Source: [Mycobacterium] fortunisiensis (GTDB taxonomy: Bacteria; Actinomycetota; Actinomycetes; Mycobacteriales; Mycobacteriaceae). From it: DNA of 64,000 nucleotides. Position 1 is the first letter of the stretch. The number at the start of each line of letters is the position of its first letter. A program made the position numbers and the translations under genes. Below are positions 20,527 to 27,944 of the stretch, piece by piece. The notes below the pieces were generated by a model. The model saw only the letters and a list, made by a program, of their open reading frames with translations. It did not search any database and was not told where the DNA came from. The stretch is from the NCBI RefSeq assembly GCF_019050325.1, contig NZ_VOMB01000012.1, forward strand, positions 1 to 64,000. The letters run 5' to 3'.

Positions 20527-21897
20527 CTAGAGCAGCTTGCCCGCCTCGCTCAGCACACCGTGCAGGATCTCGTAGATCGCGTCGAACTCAGCCTGTCCGC
20601 TGATCAGCGGCGGGGCCAGCTGGATCACCGGGTCGCCACGGTCATCGGCGCGGCAGTACAGTCCGGCCTCCCACAGCGCCGGGGTGAGGAACCCGCGCAG
20701 CAGCCGCTCGGCCTCCTCGTCGTTGAACGTCTCCTTGGTCGTCTTGTCCTTGACCAGTTCGATGCCGTAGAAGAAGCCCGCACCGCGGACGTCGCCGACG
20801 ATCGGCAGGTCATAGAGCTTCTCCAGGGTGGCCCGGAACGCCGGAGCGGTTTCCTTGACGTGCTGGTTGAGCCCCTCGCGCTCGAAAATGTCGAGGTTGG
20901 CCATCGCCACCGCGGCTGAAACCGGATGCCCGCCAAAGGTATAGCCGTGGCCGAACACCGTCTTGCCGTCGTCGAACGGCTCGAACAACCGGTCGCTGGC
21001 CACCATCGCCCCGAGCGGTGAATAGCCCGACGTCAGTCCCTTCGCGCAGGTGATGATGTCGGGCACGTACCCGAAGTCGTCACAGGCGAACATCGAACCG
21101 ATCCGGCCGTAGGCGCAGATCACCTCGTCGGAGACCAGCAGCACGTCATAGGCGTCGCAGATCTCGCGGACCCGCTCGAAGTAGCCGGGCGGGGGCGGGA
21201 AGCAGCCGCCGGCATTCTGCACCGGCTCGAGAAAGACGGCGCACACCGTATCCGGACCTTCGAATTCGATGGCCTCGGCGATGCGGTCAGCGCAGTAGCG
21301 GCCGAAAACCTTTTCGTCGTGGGCATACTCGGCCGGTGCGCGGTAGAAGTTGGTGTTCGGTGCGCGAAAGCCGCCGGGGGTCAAGGGCTCGAACGGCGCC
21401 TTGAAGGCCGGGATCCCGGTGATCGCGAGCGCGCCCTGCGGGGTGCCGTGGTAGGCAATCGCGCGCGAAACCACTTTGTGCTTGCCGGGTTTGCCGGTCA
21501 ACTTGAAATACTGCTTGGCCAGCTTCCAGGCGCTCTCGACGGCCTCGCCGCCGCCGGTGGTGAAGAACACCCGTTTCAGGTCGCCAGGTGCGTAATGGGC
21601 TATCCGCTCGGCCAATTCGATGGCCGGGGGTGTGGCGTAGGACCACAGCGGGAAGTAGCCCAGCGTCTGGGCCTGCTTGGCTGCGGCTTCGGCCAGCTCG
21701 GCCCGGCCGTGGCCGACCTGGACGACGAACAGACCGCTCAAGCCGTCGAGGTAGCTGCGGCCCAAGGCGTCGAAGATCCGTACCCCCTCGCCGCGGGTGA
21801 TGATCGGCGGGGTGATACCCGCGCCGTGGCGAGAGAAGTGACCCCAGAGGTGCCGGTCGGCCTTGGCTGCCAGCTCGGCCGGATCGGTGGTACTCAT
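20527..21897 (-). CDS. Class III aminotransferase, probable putrescine/polyamine aminotransferase
   Basis: A 456-residue PLP-dependent class III (omega) aminotransferase. PLP-binding Lys286 is in TCAKGLTSGYSPLGA, Asp257 in SDEVI, and the phosphate-cup GGGEAVESAWKLA lies near 116-127. The start ATG overlaps the stop of an AsnC-type regulator by 4 bases. The divergent gene encodes an aminobutyraldehyde-type dehydrogenase, so a SpuC/PatA-like role on putrescine is the best guess from context. The M. tuberculosis counterpart is Rv3329 (from memory) and its substrate is not settled. Confidence 0.85.
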   Translation of the reverse strand: MSTTDPAELAAKADRHLWGHFSRHGAGITPPIITRGEGVRIFDALGRSYLDGLSGLFVVQVGHGRAELAEAAAKQAQTLGYFPLWSYATPPAIELAERIAHYAPGDLKRVFFTTGGGEAVESAWKLAKQYFKLTGKPGKHKVVSRAIAYHGTPQGALAITGIPAFKAPFEPLTPGGFRAPNTNFYRAPAEYAHDEKVFGRYCADRIAEAIEFEGPDTVCAVFLEPVQNAGGCFPPPPGYFERVREICDAYDVLLVSDEVICAYGRIGSMFACDDFGYVPDIITCAKGLTSGYSPLGAMVASDRLFEPFDDGKTVFGHGYTFGGHPVSAAVAMANLDIFEREGLNQHVKETAPAFRATLEKLYDLPIVGDVRGAGFFYGIELVKDKTTKETFNDEEAERLLRGFLTPALWEAGLYCRADDRGDPVIQLAPPLISGQAEFDAIYEILHGVLSEAGKLL

Positions 21898-22406
21898 CGA
21901 GTTCCCCAATTGTATTGCTGTTTGACAAGTTTCAGGTACACCAGGGTTTCGGTGGTGATCACTCCCGGCAGCGCGCGGATCTCGGTGTTGAGAAGCTCCA
22001 GCAGGCTGTCGTCGTCTTCGCAGACGACTTCGATGATCGCGTCGAAGGATCCGGCCGTCAGCACCACGTAGTCCACCGCCTCGATGGTCGCGAGCTTCTC
22101 GGCCAGCTTGAGGGTGTCGCCGGTGCAGCGGATGCCGATCATCGCCTGACGGGCGAACCCGAGCTGCAACGGATCGGTGACGGCGACGATCTGCATGACC
22201 CCGGCGTCGACCATGCGCTGCACGCGTTGACGCACTGCGGCTTCCGACAGCCCCACGGCCTTGCCGATGCCGGCATAGGAACGGCGTCCGTCGGCCTGCA
22301 ACTTCTCGATGATCGCCTTGGACAGGTCGTCGAGTTGAAAGCCGGTGCGGGAATTGCTCACGCGCAGCGGTACCGGGGCAACGTCGTGACCATCGGGGTC
22401 GGTCAT
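21894..22406 (-). CDS. Lrp/AsnC family transcriptional regulator
   Basis: A 170-residue Lrp/AsnC protein. The helix-turn-helix (about residues 25-70) includes LDDLSKAIIEKLQADGRRSYAGIGKAVGLSEAAVRQRVQRM, followed by the RAM ligand-binding domain. The ATG at 22406 is chosen; an ATG at 22421 is also in frame. It is cotranscribed with the aminotransferase and divergent from the aldehyde dehydrogenase. A palindrome at 22446-22462 sits between them, so it probably controls both arms in response to an amino acid or polyamine product. Confidence 0.88.
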   Translation of the reverse strand: MTDPDGHDVAPVPLRVSNSRTGFQLDDLSKAIIEKLQADGRRSYAGIGKAVGLSEAAVRQRVQRMVDAGVMQIVAVTDPLQLGFARQAMIGIRCTGDTLKLAEKLATIEAVDYVVLTAGSFDAIIEVVCEDDDSLLELLNTEIRALPGVITTETLVYLKLVKQQYNWGTR

Positions 22407-22445
22407 GCACCGATTGTGCACGGAATTCGTCGTTTAGGGCAACAG

Positions 22446-22462
22446 AATCGATGTATTCGATT
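22446..22462. promoter_or_regulatory. Candidate AsnC operator
   Basis: AATCGA-tgtat-TCGATT is a perfect 6-bp inverted repeat with a 5-base centre. The layout matches Lrp/AsnC sites. It lies between the divergent AsnC-type and aldehyde dehydrogenase genes. Confidence 0.55.
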
Positions 22463-22505
22463 GTCTCGGCGGGCTCGTACGGTGGGATTGCGTGGCTGGA
22501 TCGGT

Positions 22506-22511
22506 TAGCGT
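22506..22511 (+). promoter_or_regulatory. -10 hexamer of a leaderless aldehyde dehydrogenase mRNA
   Basis: TAGCGT ends 6 bases before the ATG at 22518, so the predicted transcription start is the A of the start codon. Confidence 0.5.
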
Positions 22512-22517
22512 GGGGAC

Positions 22518-23996
22518 ATGAGTGGGGCAGTGGGCAGCTGGATCAACGGCGCACCGGTGGCAACGGCCGGAGCCACCCACCACATCATCGACCCGGCCAC
22601 CGGCAGCACCGTCGCCGACTACGCCCTGGCCACCCCGGCCGACGTGGACAACGCCGTCGCCGCCGCCCGCGCGGCCTTCCCAGGCTGGGCCAACGCCACG
22701 CCTGCCGAACGATCGACAGTGCTGGCCAAACTCGCCACGCTGGCCGGCGACGCGGCCGAGCACCTGATCGCCGAGGAGGTCGCCCAGACCGGCAAGCCGG
22801 TGCGCCTGGCCACCGAGTTCGACGTGCCCGGCAGCATCGACAACATCGACTTCTTCGCCGGTGCGGCGCGCCACCTGGAAGGCAAGGCCACCGCCGAATA
22901 CTCCGGTGACCACACATCCAGCATCCGCCGCGAGGCCGTCGGCGTCGTCGCCACCATCACCCCGTGGAACTATCCGCTGCAGATGGCGGTGTGGAAGGTG
23001 ATCCCGGCGCTCGCGGCCGGCTGCAGCGTCGTCATCAAGCCCGCCGAGATCACCCCGCTGACGACTCTCACGCTGGCCCGGCTGGCCGCCGAGGCCGGCC
23101 TGCCCGGCGGCGTGTTCAACGTGGTCAGCGGGGCGGGCGGCGATGTCGGGGCGGCGCTGGCCGGGCACCGCGATGTCGACGTGGTGACGTTCACCGGCTC
23201 GACCGACGTGGGGCGCAAGGTGATGGCCGCCGCCGCGATCCACGGTCACCGCACCCAGCTGGAACTGGGCGGCAAGGCGCCGTTCGTGGTGTTCGACGAC
23301 GCTGATCTGGACGCCGCGATCGAGGGAGCGGTGGCCGCTTCCCTGATCAACACCGGCCAGGACTGCACCGCGGCCACCAGGGCGATCGTCGCCCGCGACC
23401 TCTACGACGACTTCGTCGCCGGGGTGGCCGAGGTGATGAGCCGCATCGTCGTCGGGGATCCGCACGACCCCGACACCGACCTGGGCCCGCTGATCTCCTT
23501 CGCGCACCGCGACAAGGTGGCGGGCATGGTGGCCCGGGCGCCCGAGCAGGGCGGACGTATCGTCACCGGCGGGCAGATGCCCGATCTGCCCGGCGCGTTC
23601 TACCGTCCCACCCTGATCGCCGACGTCGCCGAGACGTCCGAGGTGTACCGCGACGAGATCTTCGGCCCGGTCTTGACCGTGCGCCCGTTCACCGATGACG
23701 ACGACGCGCTGCGGCAGGCCAATGACACCGACTACGGCCTGGCCGCCTCGGCCTGGACCCGCGACGTGTATCGGGCCCAGCGGGCGTCGCGCGAGATCAA
23801 CGCCGGATGTGTGTGGATCAACGACCACATCCCGATCATCTCTGAGATGCCGCACGGCGGCGTCGGCGCGTCCGGCTTCGGCAAGGACATGAGCGACTAC
23901 TCCTTCGAGGAATACCTGACCGTCAAACACGTGATGAGCGACATCACCGGTGTCGCCGAAAAAGGCTGGCACCGCACGGTTTTCAACAAGCGCTGA
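22518..23996 (+). CDS. Gamma-aminobutyraldehyde dehydrogenase-like aldehyde dehydrogenase
   Basis: A 492-residue NAD(P)-dependent aldehyde dehydrogenase. Active-site Cys283 is in NTGQDCTA and Glu249 in LELGGKAPF; the cofactor site FTGSTDVGRKV is at about 225-235. GQDCTAATR and WINDHIPIISEMPHGG resemble bacterial aminobutyraldehyde dehydrogenases (PatD/KauB type). Paired with the divergent class III aminotransferase it would complete putrescine to 4-aminobutyrate; that pathway is inferred. A TAGCGT -10 element is spaced for a leaderless mRNA. Confidence 0.85.
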   Translation: MSGAVGSWINGAPVATAGATHHIIDPATGSTVADYALATPADVDNAVAAARAAFPGWANATPAERSTVLAKLATLAGDAAEHLIAEEVAQTGKPVRLATEFDVPGSIDNIDFFAGAARHLEGKATAEYSGDHTSSIRREAVGVVATITPWNYPLQMAVWKVIPALAAGCSVVIKPAEITPLTTLTLARLAAEAGLPGGVFNVVSGAGGDVGAALAGHRDVDVVTFTGSTDVGRKVMAAAAIHGHRTQLELGGKAPFVVFDDADLDAAIEGAVAASLINTGQDCTAATRAIVARDLYDDFVAGVAEVMSRIVVGDPHDPDTDLGPLISFAHRDKVAGMVARAPEQGGRIVTGGQMPDLPGAFYRPTLIADVAETSEVYRDEIFGPVLTVRPFTDDDDALRQANDTDYGLAASAWTRDVYRAQRASREINAGCVWINDHIPIISEMPHGGVGASGFGKDMSDYSFEEYLTVKHVMSDITGVAEKGWHRTVFNKR

Positions 23997-24024
23997 TGCC
24001 TTCGTGGCCGCCGCCGGCCGCGAC

Positions 24025-24072
24025 TGTCACGCTGGAGTGGCACTCGAGGGCGACAGTCACCCTGGCGTGACA
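24025..24072. repeat. Intergenic hairpin, family A copy 2
   Basis: TGTCACGCTGGAGTG (24025-24039) pairs with CACCCTGGCGTGACA (24058-24072). It shares the TGTCACGCYRGRGTG arm with the hairpin at 15081-15134. Here it separates two genes on the same strand, just upstream of the sigJ -10 element. Confidence 0.65.
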
Positions 24073-24083
24073 CTCGGCGCGGC

Positions 24084-24089
24084 TAAGCT
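24084..24089 (+). promoter_or_regulatory. -10 hexamer of a leaderless sigJ mRNA
   Basis: TAAGCT ends 6 bases before the GTG at 24096, so transcription is predicted to begin at the start codon. Confidence 0.5.
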
Positions 24090-24095
24090 GGGCCT

Positions 24096-25019
24096 GTGAC
24101 CACTGCGGCGCGCACCGATGAATTCGAGGCGCTGCGGCCGCACATGCTGGCGGTCGCCTACCGGTTGACGGGCACCTACGCCGACGCCGAGGACATCGTG
24201 CAGGACGCCTGGCTGCGCTGGCATGACAACCAGGCCACGATCGCCGACCCGCGGGCCTGGCTGACCACGGTGGTGAGCCGGCTGGGCCTGGACCGGTTGC
24301 GTTCCGCGGCGCACCGGCGCGAGGCGTATTACGGGGAATGGCTGCCAGAACCCGTGGTGACCGGGCTCGACGCGAACGACCCGCTGGGTGCCGTGGTGGC
24401 CGGCGAGGACGCCCGATTCGCGGCCATGGTGGTGCTGGAGCGGCTCACCCCCGATCAGCGGGTGGCCTTCGTGTTGCACGACGGTTTTGCGTTGCCGTTC
24501 AACGAGATTGCCGAGGTACTCGGTGTCACCGCGGCCGCCGCACGCCAGTTGGCGTCACGGGCCCGCAAACAGGTCGCCGATGCCCCGCCCCCGGTGCCCG
24601 ACAGCACCCACAACGAAGTGGCAGGGGCCCTGATGGCGGCCCTGGCCGCCGGCGATATGAGCGCGGTGGTGAGTCTGCTGCATCCCGAGGTCACCTTCAC
24701 CGGCGACTCCAACCGGCGCGCACCGACGGCGGCCCGGGTCATCCACGGGCCCGACAAGGTGGCCAGGTTCCTGTTCGGATTGGCGAAGCGCTATGGCCCG
24801 AACTGGTTGGCCGACAGCCAACTCGCCCTCGTCAACGGCCAGCTAGGCAGCTACAACCCGGGATCCCCGGGCGCCGAGGGCTACCCGGAGATGATGCCAC
24901 GGGTCACCGCGGTGACCGTGCGCGACGGACTGGTCTGCGCGGTGTGGGACATCGCCAACCCCGACAAGTTCACCGGAACCCCGCTGCGCGGTGGTACTGA
25001 GCCTGGAGGTACGACGTGA
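24096..25019 (+). CDS. sigJ: ECF sigma factor SigJ (ECF41 group)
   Basis: A 307-residue ECF sigma factor. Region 2 (about residues 8-75) has YADAEDIVQDAWLRWHDN, and region 4 (about 110-165) has LTPDQRVAFVLHDGFALPFNEIAEVLGVTAAAARQLASRARK. The C-terminal 130 residues form a SnoaL-like domain with NPDKF near the end, the signature of ECF41 factors, in which this domain replaces a separate anti-sigma factor. The GTG start matches a leaderless promoter. Its stop overlaps the next gene. ECF41 factors usually control a neighbouring carboxymuconolactone decarboxylase, oxidoreductase or epimerase, and a protein of the first type lies at 26320-26898. Confidence 0.92.
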   Translation: MTTAARTDEFEALRPHMLAVAYRLTGTYADAEDIVQDAWLRWHDNQATIADPRAWLTTVVSRLGLDRLRSAAHRREAYYGEWLPEPVVTGLDANDPLGAVVAGEDARFAAMVVLERLTPDQRVAFVLHDGFALPFNEIAEVLGVTAAAARQLASRARKQVADAPPPVPDSTHNEVAGALMAALAAGDMSAVVSLLHPEVTFTGDSNRRAPTAARVIHGPDKVARFLFGLAKRYGPNWLADSQLALVNGQLGSYNPGSPGAEGYPEMMPRVTAVTVRDGLVCAVWDIANPDKFTGTPLRGGTEPGGTT

Positions 25020-25528
25020 TGCCGAACGAGCCCGGGGCCCTGTCCCACACGTTCAGCCGAATGATGTTCCGCGGCATGGACAAGATGCGCCACCGTGACG
25101 CCTTCGACATCGGTGCGCCGACCGGCACGGACTTCACGGGATTCGAGAACTACCGGCAGATCGTGCTGGTGACGTTCAAGAAGTCAGGTGAAGCGATACC
25201 CAGTCCGATCAACCACGGTGTTGCCGGGGGAAAGCTCTATGTGCGCACCGACGCGTCGACCGGCAAGGTCAAACGGATCCGCAACAACCCCAATGTCCTT
25301 GTGGTGCCGAGCAATCTGCGCGGCCGGCCGGCCGGGCCGGTGGTGGCCGGTGTGGCGCGCATCCTGCCCGAGGCGGAACATGCGCACGCCGACACGGTGA
25401 TCGCGGCCAACTGGAGCACGCCGATGAAGCTGTTTGAGCGCAGCCTCGACGTGGGCAGTCAAACCCTCGGTGTGCCAATGGCTTTCATCGAGATCAGACC
25501 GCGGGAAGCGGAGCCTCACAACACGTAG
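25016..25528 (+). CDS. PPOX class flavin/F420-dependent oxidoreductase
   Basis: A 170-residue split-barrel protein of the pyridoxamine 5'-phosphate oxidase-like superfamily, common in mycobacteria as F420-, FMN- or heme-binding reductases. IVLVTFKKSGEAIPSPINHGVAGGKLYVRTDASTGKVKRIRNNPNVLVVPSNLRG is the canonical PPOX core (about residues 43-100). It starts at GTG 25016 or ATG 25019, both with GGAGG at 25005, and overlaps sigJ by 4 bases, so it is a likely SigJ-linked enzyme. Its 3' end overlaps the convergent SRD5A-like gene by 13 bases. Confidence 0.85.
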   Translation: MMPNEPGALSHTFSRMMFRGMDKMRHRDAFDIGAPTGTDFTGFENYRQIVLVTFKKSGEAIPSPINHGVAGGKLYVRTDASTGKVKRIRNNPNVLVVPSNLRGRPAGPVVAGVARILPEAEHAHADTVIAANWSTPMKLFERSLDVGSQTLGVPMAFIEIRPREAEPHNT

Positions 25529-26307
25529 GGGATCAGCGCTTTGCGGTCGGTGGGGTACTCGGGAAACTTCTCCTGGTACCAGCCGTGGGTACCCAGCGCC
25601 CGGGGAATCAGATTGCCGGCGGTGATCAGCAGGATGGCGACGCCGGGCAGCGCCCAGGTCAGCAGCGCGAAACCGGACCACGCGATGATCTCGCCCAAAT
25701 ACGCCGGGCTGCTGACGAAGCGGAAGCCGCCGCCGAACGGGATCCGATACTCCTGCCCGCCGGGATCGTTCTTGCCGCGCAGGTTGCGCACGATCGACTC
25801 GGAGTTGACCAGCAGCGCGAACCCGCACAGGTAGATCACCAAACCCACCAGGAATCGCGGGTCGGTCAGCCACCTGGTGCCGTACTGCCCGAAGAAGTCG
25901 TGGCTGAACAGGGTGCCGTTGAGGTAGCCGTGCATGGAGGTGACGAGCATGCCCATCACGATCACCGAGATGTTGAACGTGCCGCGCTTGCCGGGCGCCT
26001 GCCGGATCGCCAAAGGGAAGAACCATCCCCGGTTGGCGTAGTGCAGCAGCCAGATCCCGGCGAGCACCAGCGACGTCGGCTCGAACCGGTGCGGCCCGGC
26101 CAGGTAACACACCAAGAACACCACGGTCGCCGGGATCTCCATGAGCCACCAGCCGAGCTTCGGATTGAGGTTCAAGCCGAGCTTCGTCGTCGAGAAGCGG
26201 CCGTAGGAGCTCTGCGCGAAGAACCCGCCGATGATCACGAATGCCGCGAAAGCGAACGCCGCGGTCAGGACGCTGTCATAGATCGTGTTGCCGGTGTACC
26301 AGTGCAC
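25516..26307 (-). CDS. Steroid 5-alpha-reductase (SRD5A) family membrane protein
   Basis: A 263-residue polytopic membrane protein. Its C-terminal half closely follows eukaryotic SRD5A: WLTDPRFLVGLVIYLCGFAL, IVRNLRG, YRIPFGGGFRFVSSPAYLGEI and the end WYQEKFPEYPTDRKALIPYVL. Compared with human SRD5A2 from memory, the catalytic Glu57 and active-site Tyr (LHY, residue 90 here) are present, while the neighbouring Gln56 is Met56. The family reduces the delta-4 bond of 3-oxo steroids with NADPH. In a cholesterol-using mycobacterium, a sterol-ring reductase is plausible. It sits between a SigJ-linked oxidoreductase and a carboxymuconolactone decarboxylase-like gene. Confidence 0.86.
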   Translation of the reverse strand: MHWYTGNTIYDSVLTAAFAFAAFVIIGGFFAQSSYGRFSTTKLGLNLNPKLGWWLMEIPATVVFLVCYLAGPHRFEPTSLVLAGIWLLHYANRGWFFPLAIRQAPGKRGTFNISVIVMGMLVTSMHGYLNGTLFSHDFFGQYGTRWLTDPRFLVGLVIYLCGFALLVNSESIVRNLRGKNDPGGQEYRIPFGGGFRFVSSPAYLGEIIAWSGFALLTWALPGVAILLITAGNLIPRALGTHGWYQEKFPEYPTDRKALIPYVL

Positions 26308-26319
26308 CCGGTTTGTCTA

Positions 26320-26898
26320 TCACGCCCACGGAACCCGGCAGGCATCCCCGGAGTTGAAGCCCTGCTCGGTGATTCCCAGCGCCGAGTACATCCGCGCCCG
26401 CATGTTCTCCACGCCGATCTGGTAGGTCAGCTCGATCACCCCGTCCTCGCCGAACCGCTGGCGAAGGTCGGTCACCTGCTCGTCGGTGACGGTGTGCGGA
26501 TCGGTGGTCATGGCATTGGCATAGGTGATCGCGGCCCGCTCGTCGTCGGTGAACAACGGTGAGGTGGCGTAGTCGTCGATCGATCTGAGCCGTTCGACAT
26601 CGAGGTTGTCCAGCCGCATCAGCATCGCGCCGAAGTCCACGCACCACGAGCAGCCGACGGTGCGGGCGGTCCAGAACACTGCCAGCTCACGGACCGTGGC
26701 GGGCAGCTTCTTCGAGCCGTTCTGCAGCAGGCCTTCATGGGCGGCGTTGGCGATCAGCAGCCGCGGGTGGTGGGCGGCCACCGCGAACGGTTCGGGCACC
26801 TCACCGAACCGGCGCTTGGCGAACCAGTACATGGTGCGGGTCAGCAGGCCGGCTTGTTTGGGGGTGACGGGGGTGATTCGTGTTGTGGTCATACCCAT
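26320..26898 (-). CDS. Carboxymuconolactone decarboxylase/AhpD-like protein
   Basis: A 192-residue protein of the AhpD/carboxymuconolactone decarboxylase fold. The redox pair C-S-W-C lies at residues 83-86 inside ELAVFWTARTVGCSWCVDFG. The His that usually follows three residues after the second Cys of AhpD is replaced here by Gly. The ATG at 26898 or 26892 may be used. Its location three genes from sigJ fits the ECF41 rule of a nearby carboxymuconolactone decarboxylase, oxidoreductase or epimerase target. It is in line with, and 12 bases upstream of, the SRD5A-like gene, so they probably form an operon. Confidence 0.85.
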   Translation of the reverse strand: MGMTTTRITPVTPKQAGLLTRTMYWFAKRRFGEVPEPFAVAAHHPRLLIANAAHEGLLQNGSKKLPATVRELAVFWTARTVGCSWCVDFGAMLMRLDNLDVERLRSIDDYATSPLFTDDERAAITYANAMTTDPHTVTDEQVTDLRQRFGEDGVIELTYQIGVENMRARMYSALGITEQGFNSGDACRVPWA

Positions 26899-26934
26899 CA
26901 GACGAGGCAGCCCGGCGATGTGTGACGGCCCAAC

Positions 26935-26981
26935 GTGAAGAAGATCGCTAGACTTTCCAGAATTCTCGCCATCATGTTCAC
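26935..26981. repeat. Imperfect hairpin on the 5' side of the DUF559 gene
   Basis: Begins GTGAAGAAGATCGC and ends CATCATGTTCAC, forming a degenerate stem. It shares GTGAAGAAGATCGC with the perfect hairpin at 27883-27929 on the other side of the DUF559 gene. Here it lies in the divergent region upstream of the carboxymuconolactone decarboxylase-like gene. Confidence 0.6.
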
Positions 26982-27028
26982 ATTCGCGGGCCGTGGAACC
27001 GCACTGACCTGCGCTGCGTCCTATTCGC

Positions 27029-27886
27029 ATGCCATTGCCATTTGTCGGGTCCGAGGCGCTCGCGGCGAGGAAACTCAATCGGTATCAGCTGACCACCCGC
27101 TACGACATGCTCCATTGGGACGTGTACGTCCCGCGCGGTGCAGTGCTCAAACCCGTCGACAAGGCGGTCGCGGCGTGGCTGTGGTCGGGACGACGTGCGG
27201 TCGTGGCGGGTGTGTCGGCGGCCGCGCTGCACGGTGCCAAGTGGATCAGGGCCGAGCACCCAGCGGAGCTGATCCACACGAGCCGGCACAAGACCGACGG
27301 CATCATTCTGCACAGCGATTCACTCGCTGACGGGGAAGTCTGCACGGTCCGCGAGATCAAGGTGACGACACCGGCCAGGACGGCGTTCGACCTGGGACGT
27401 CGATGGGGATTGCCGGTCGCGGTCGAGCGGGTGGATGCATTGCTGCAGGCCTGCGATCTGAAACTTGTTGAGGTGCGAGCACTTATCGACAGTCACCCGG
27501 GTGTGCGGGGACTGGTGCAACTGCGAAACGTTCTCGAGCTTGCCGACCATGGCGCCGAATCACCCCAGGAAACCCGTCTCCGCCTGCTCTATACCGAGGC
27601 GGGTATGCGGCCGACTCAGACTCAGATCAAGGTGTTCGGGAAGTGGGGCGAGCTGGTGGGGCGCATCGACATGGGTTGGCCGGAGTGGAAGGTCGGTGTG
27701 CAATACGACGGGATTCAGCACTGGACCGATCCGAGGCAGCGCACCAAGGACATCGACCAGGATGCGGAGTATCGCGAGCTCGGCTGGCAGATCGTCAGGG
27801 TTGGCGCCGACCTGTTGCGCCACCGTCAACGCATGATCGTCGCCCGTACCCGCGCCGCGCTGCAGGCAGCAGGGTCTCCAATGTGA
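27029..27886 (+). CDS. DUF559/Vsr-like fold protein with AbiEi-like N-terminus
   Basis: A 285-residue protein. The N-terminal two thirds resembles the AbiEi-type domain (VPRGAVLKPVDKAVAAWLWSGRRAVVAGVSAAALHGAKWI; TTPARTAFDLGRRWGL). The C-terminal part (about 180-285) is DUF559, with Vsr-like endonuclease features: ESPQETRLRLLYTEAGMR, then GRIDMGWPEWKVGVQYDG and YRELGWQIVRVGADLL. Function is unknown; nuclease activity is inference. It stands alone and is bracketed by two related hairpins, the downstream one covering its stop codon. A second member lies at 46414. Confidence 0.8.
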   Translation: MPLPFVGSEALAARKLNRYQLTTRYDMLHWDVYVPRGAVLKPVDKAVAAWLWSGRRAVVAGVSAAALHGAKWIRAEHPAELIHTSRHKTDGIILHSDSLADGEVCTVREIKVTTPARTAFDLGRRWGLPVAVERVDALLQACDLKLVEVRALIDSHPGVRGLVQLRNVLELADHGAESPQETRLRLLYTEAGMRPTQTQIKVFGKWGELVGRIDMGWPEWKVGVQYDGIQHWTDPRQRTKDIDQDAEYRELGWQIVRVGADLLRHRQRMIVARTRAALQAAGSPM

Positions 27887-27929
27887 AGAAGATCGCGAGA
27901 TTTTCGAGAAATCTCGCGATCTTCTTCAC
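27883..27929. terminator. Perfect 21-bp stem hairpin
   Basis: GTGAAGAAGATCGCGAGATTT (split here as GTGAAGAAGATC + GCGAGATTT) at 27883-27903 pairs exactly with 27909-27929 around a 5-base loop. It overlaps the stop of the DUF559 gene and faces the convergent sdhB. No U-tract follows. It is a likely bidirectional terminator and a relative of the 26935 hairpin. Confidence 0.7.
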
Positions 27930-27944
27930 ACTCGGCACAGTGGA

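Noticed and set aside
27883..27929. CRISPR repeat or insertion-sequence end
   Set aside because: There is no array of spaced repeats and no transposase nearby; it is a single strong hairpin.
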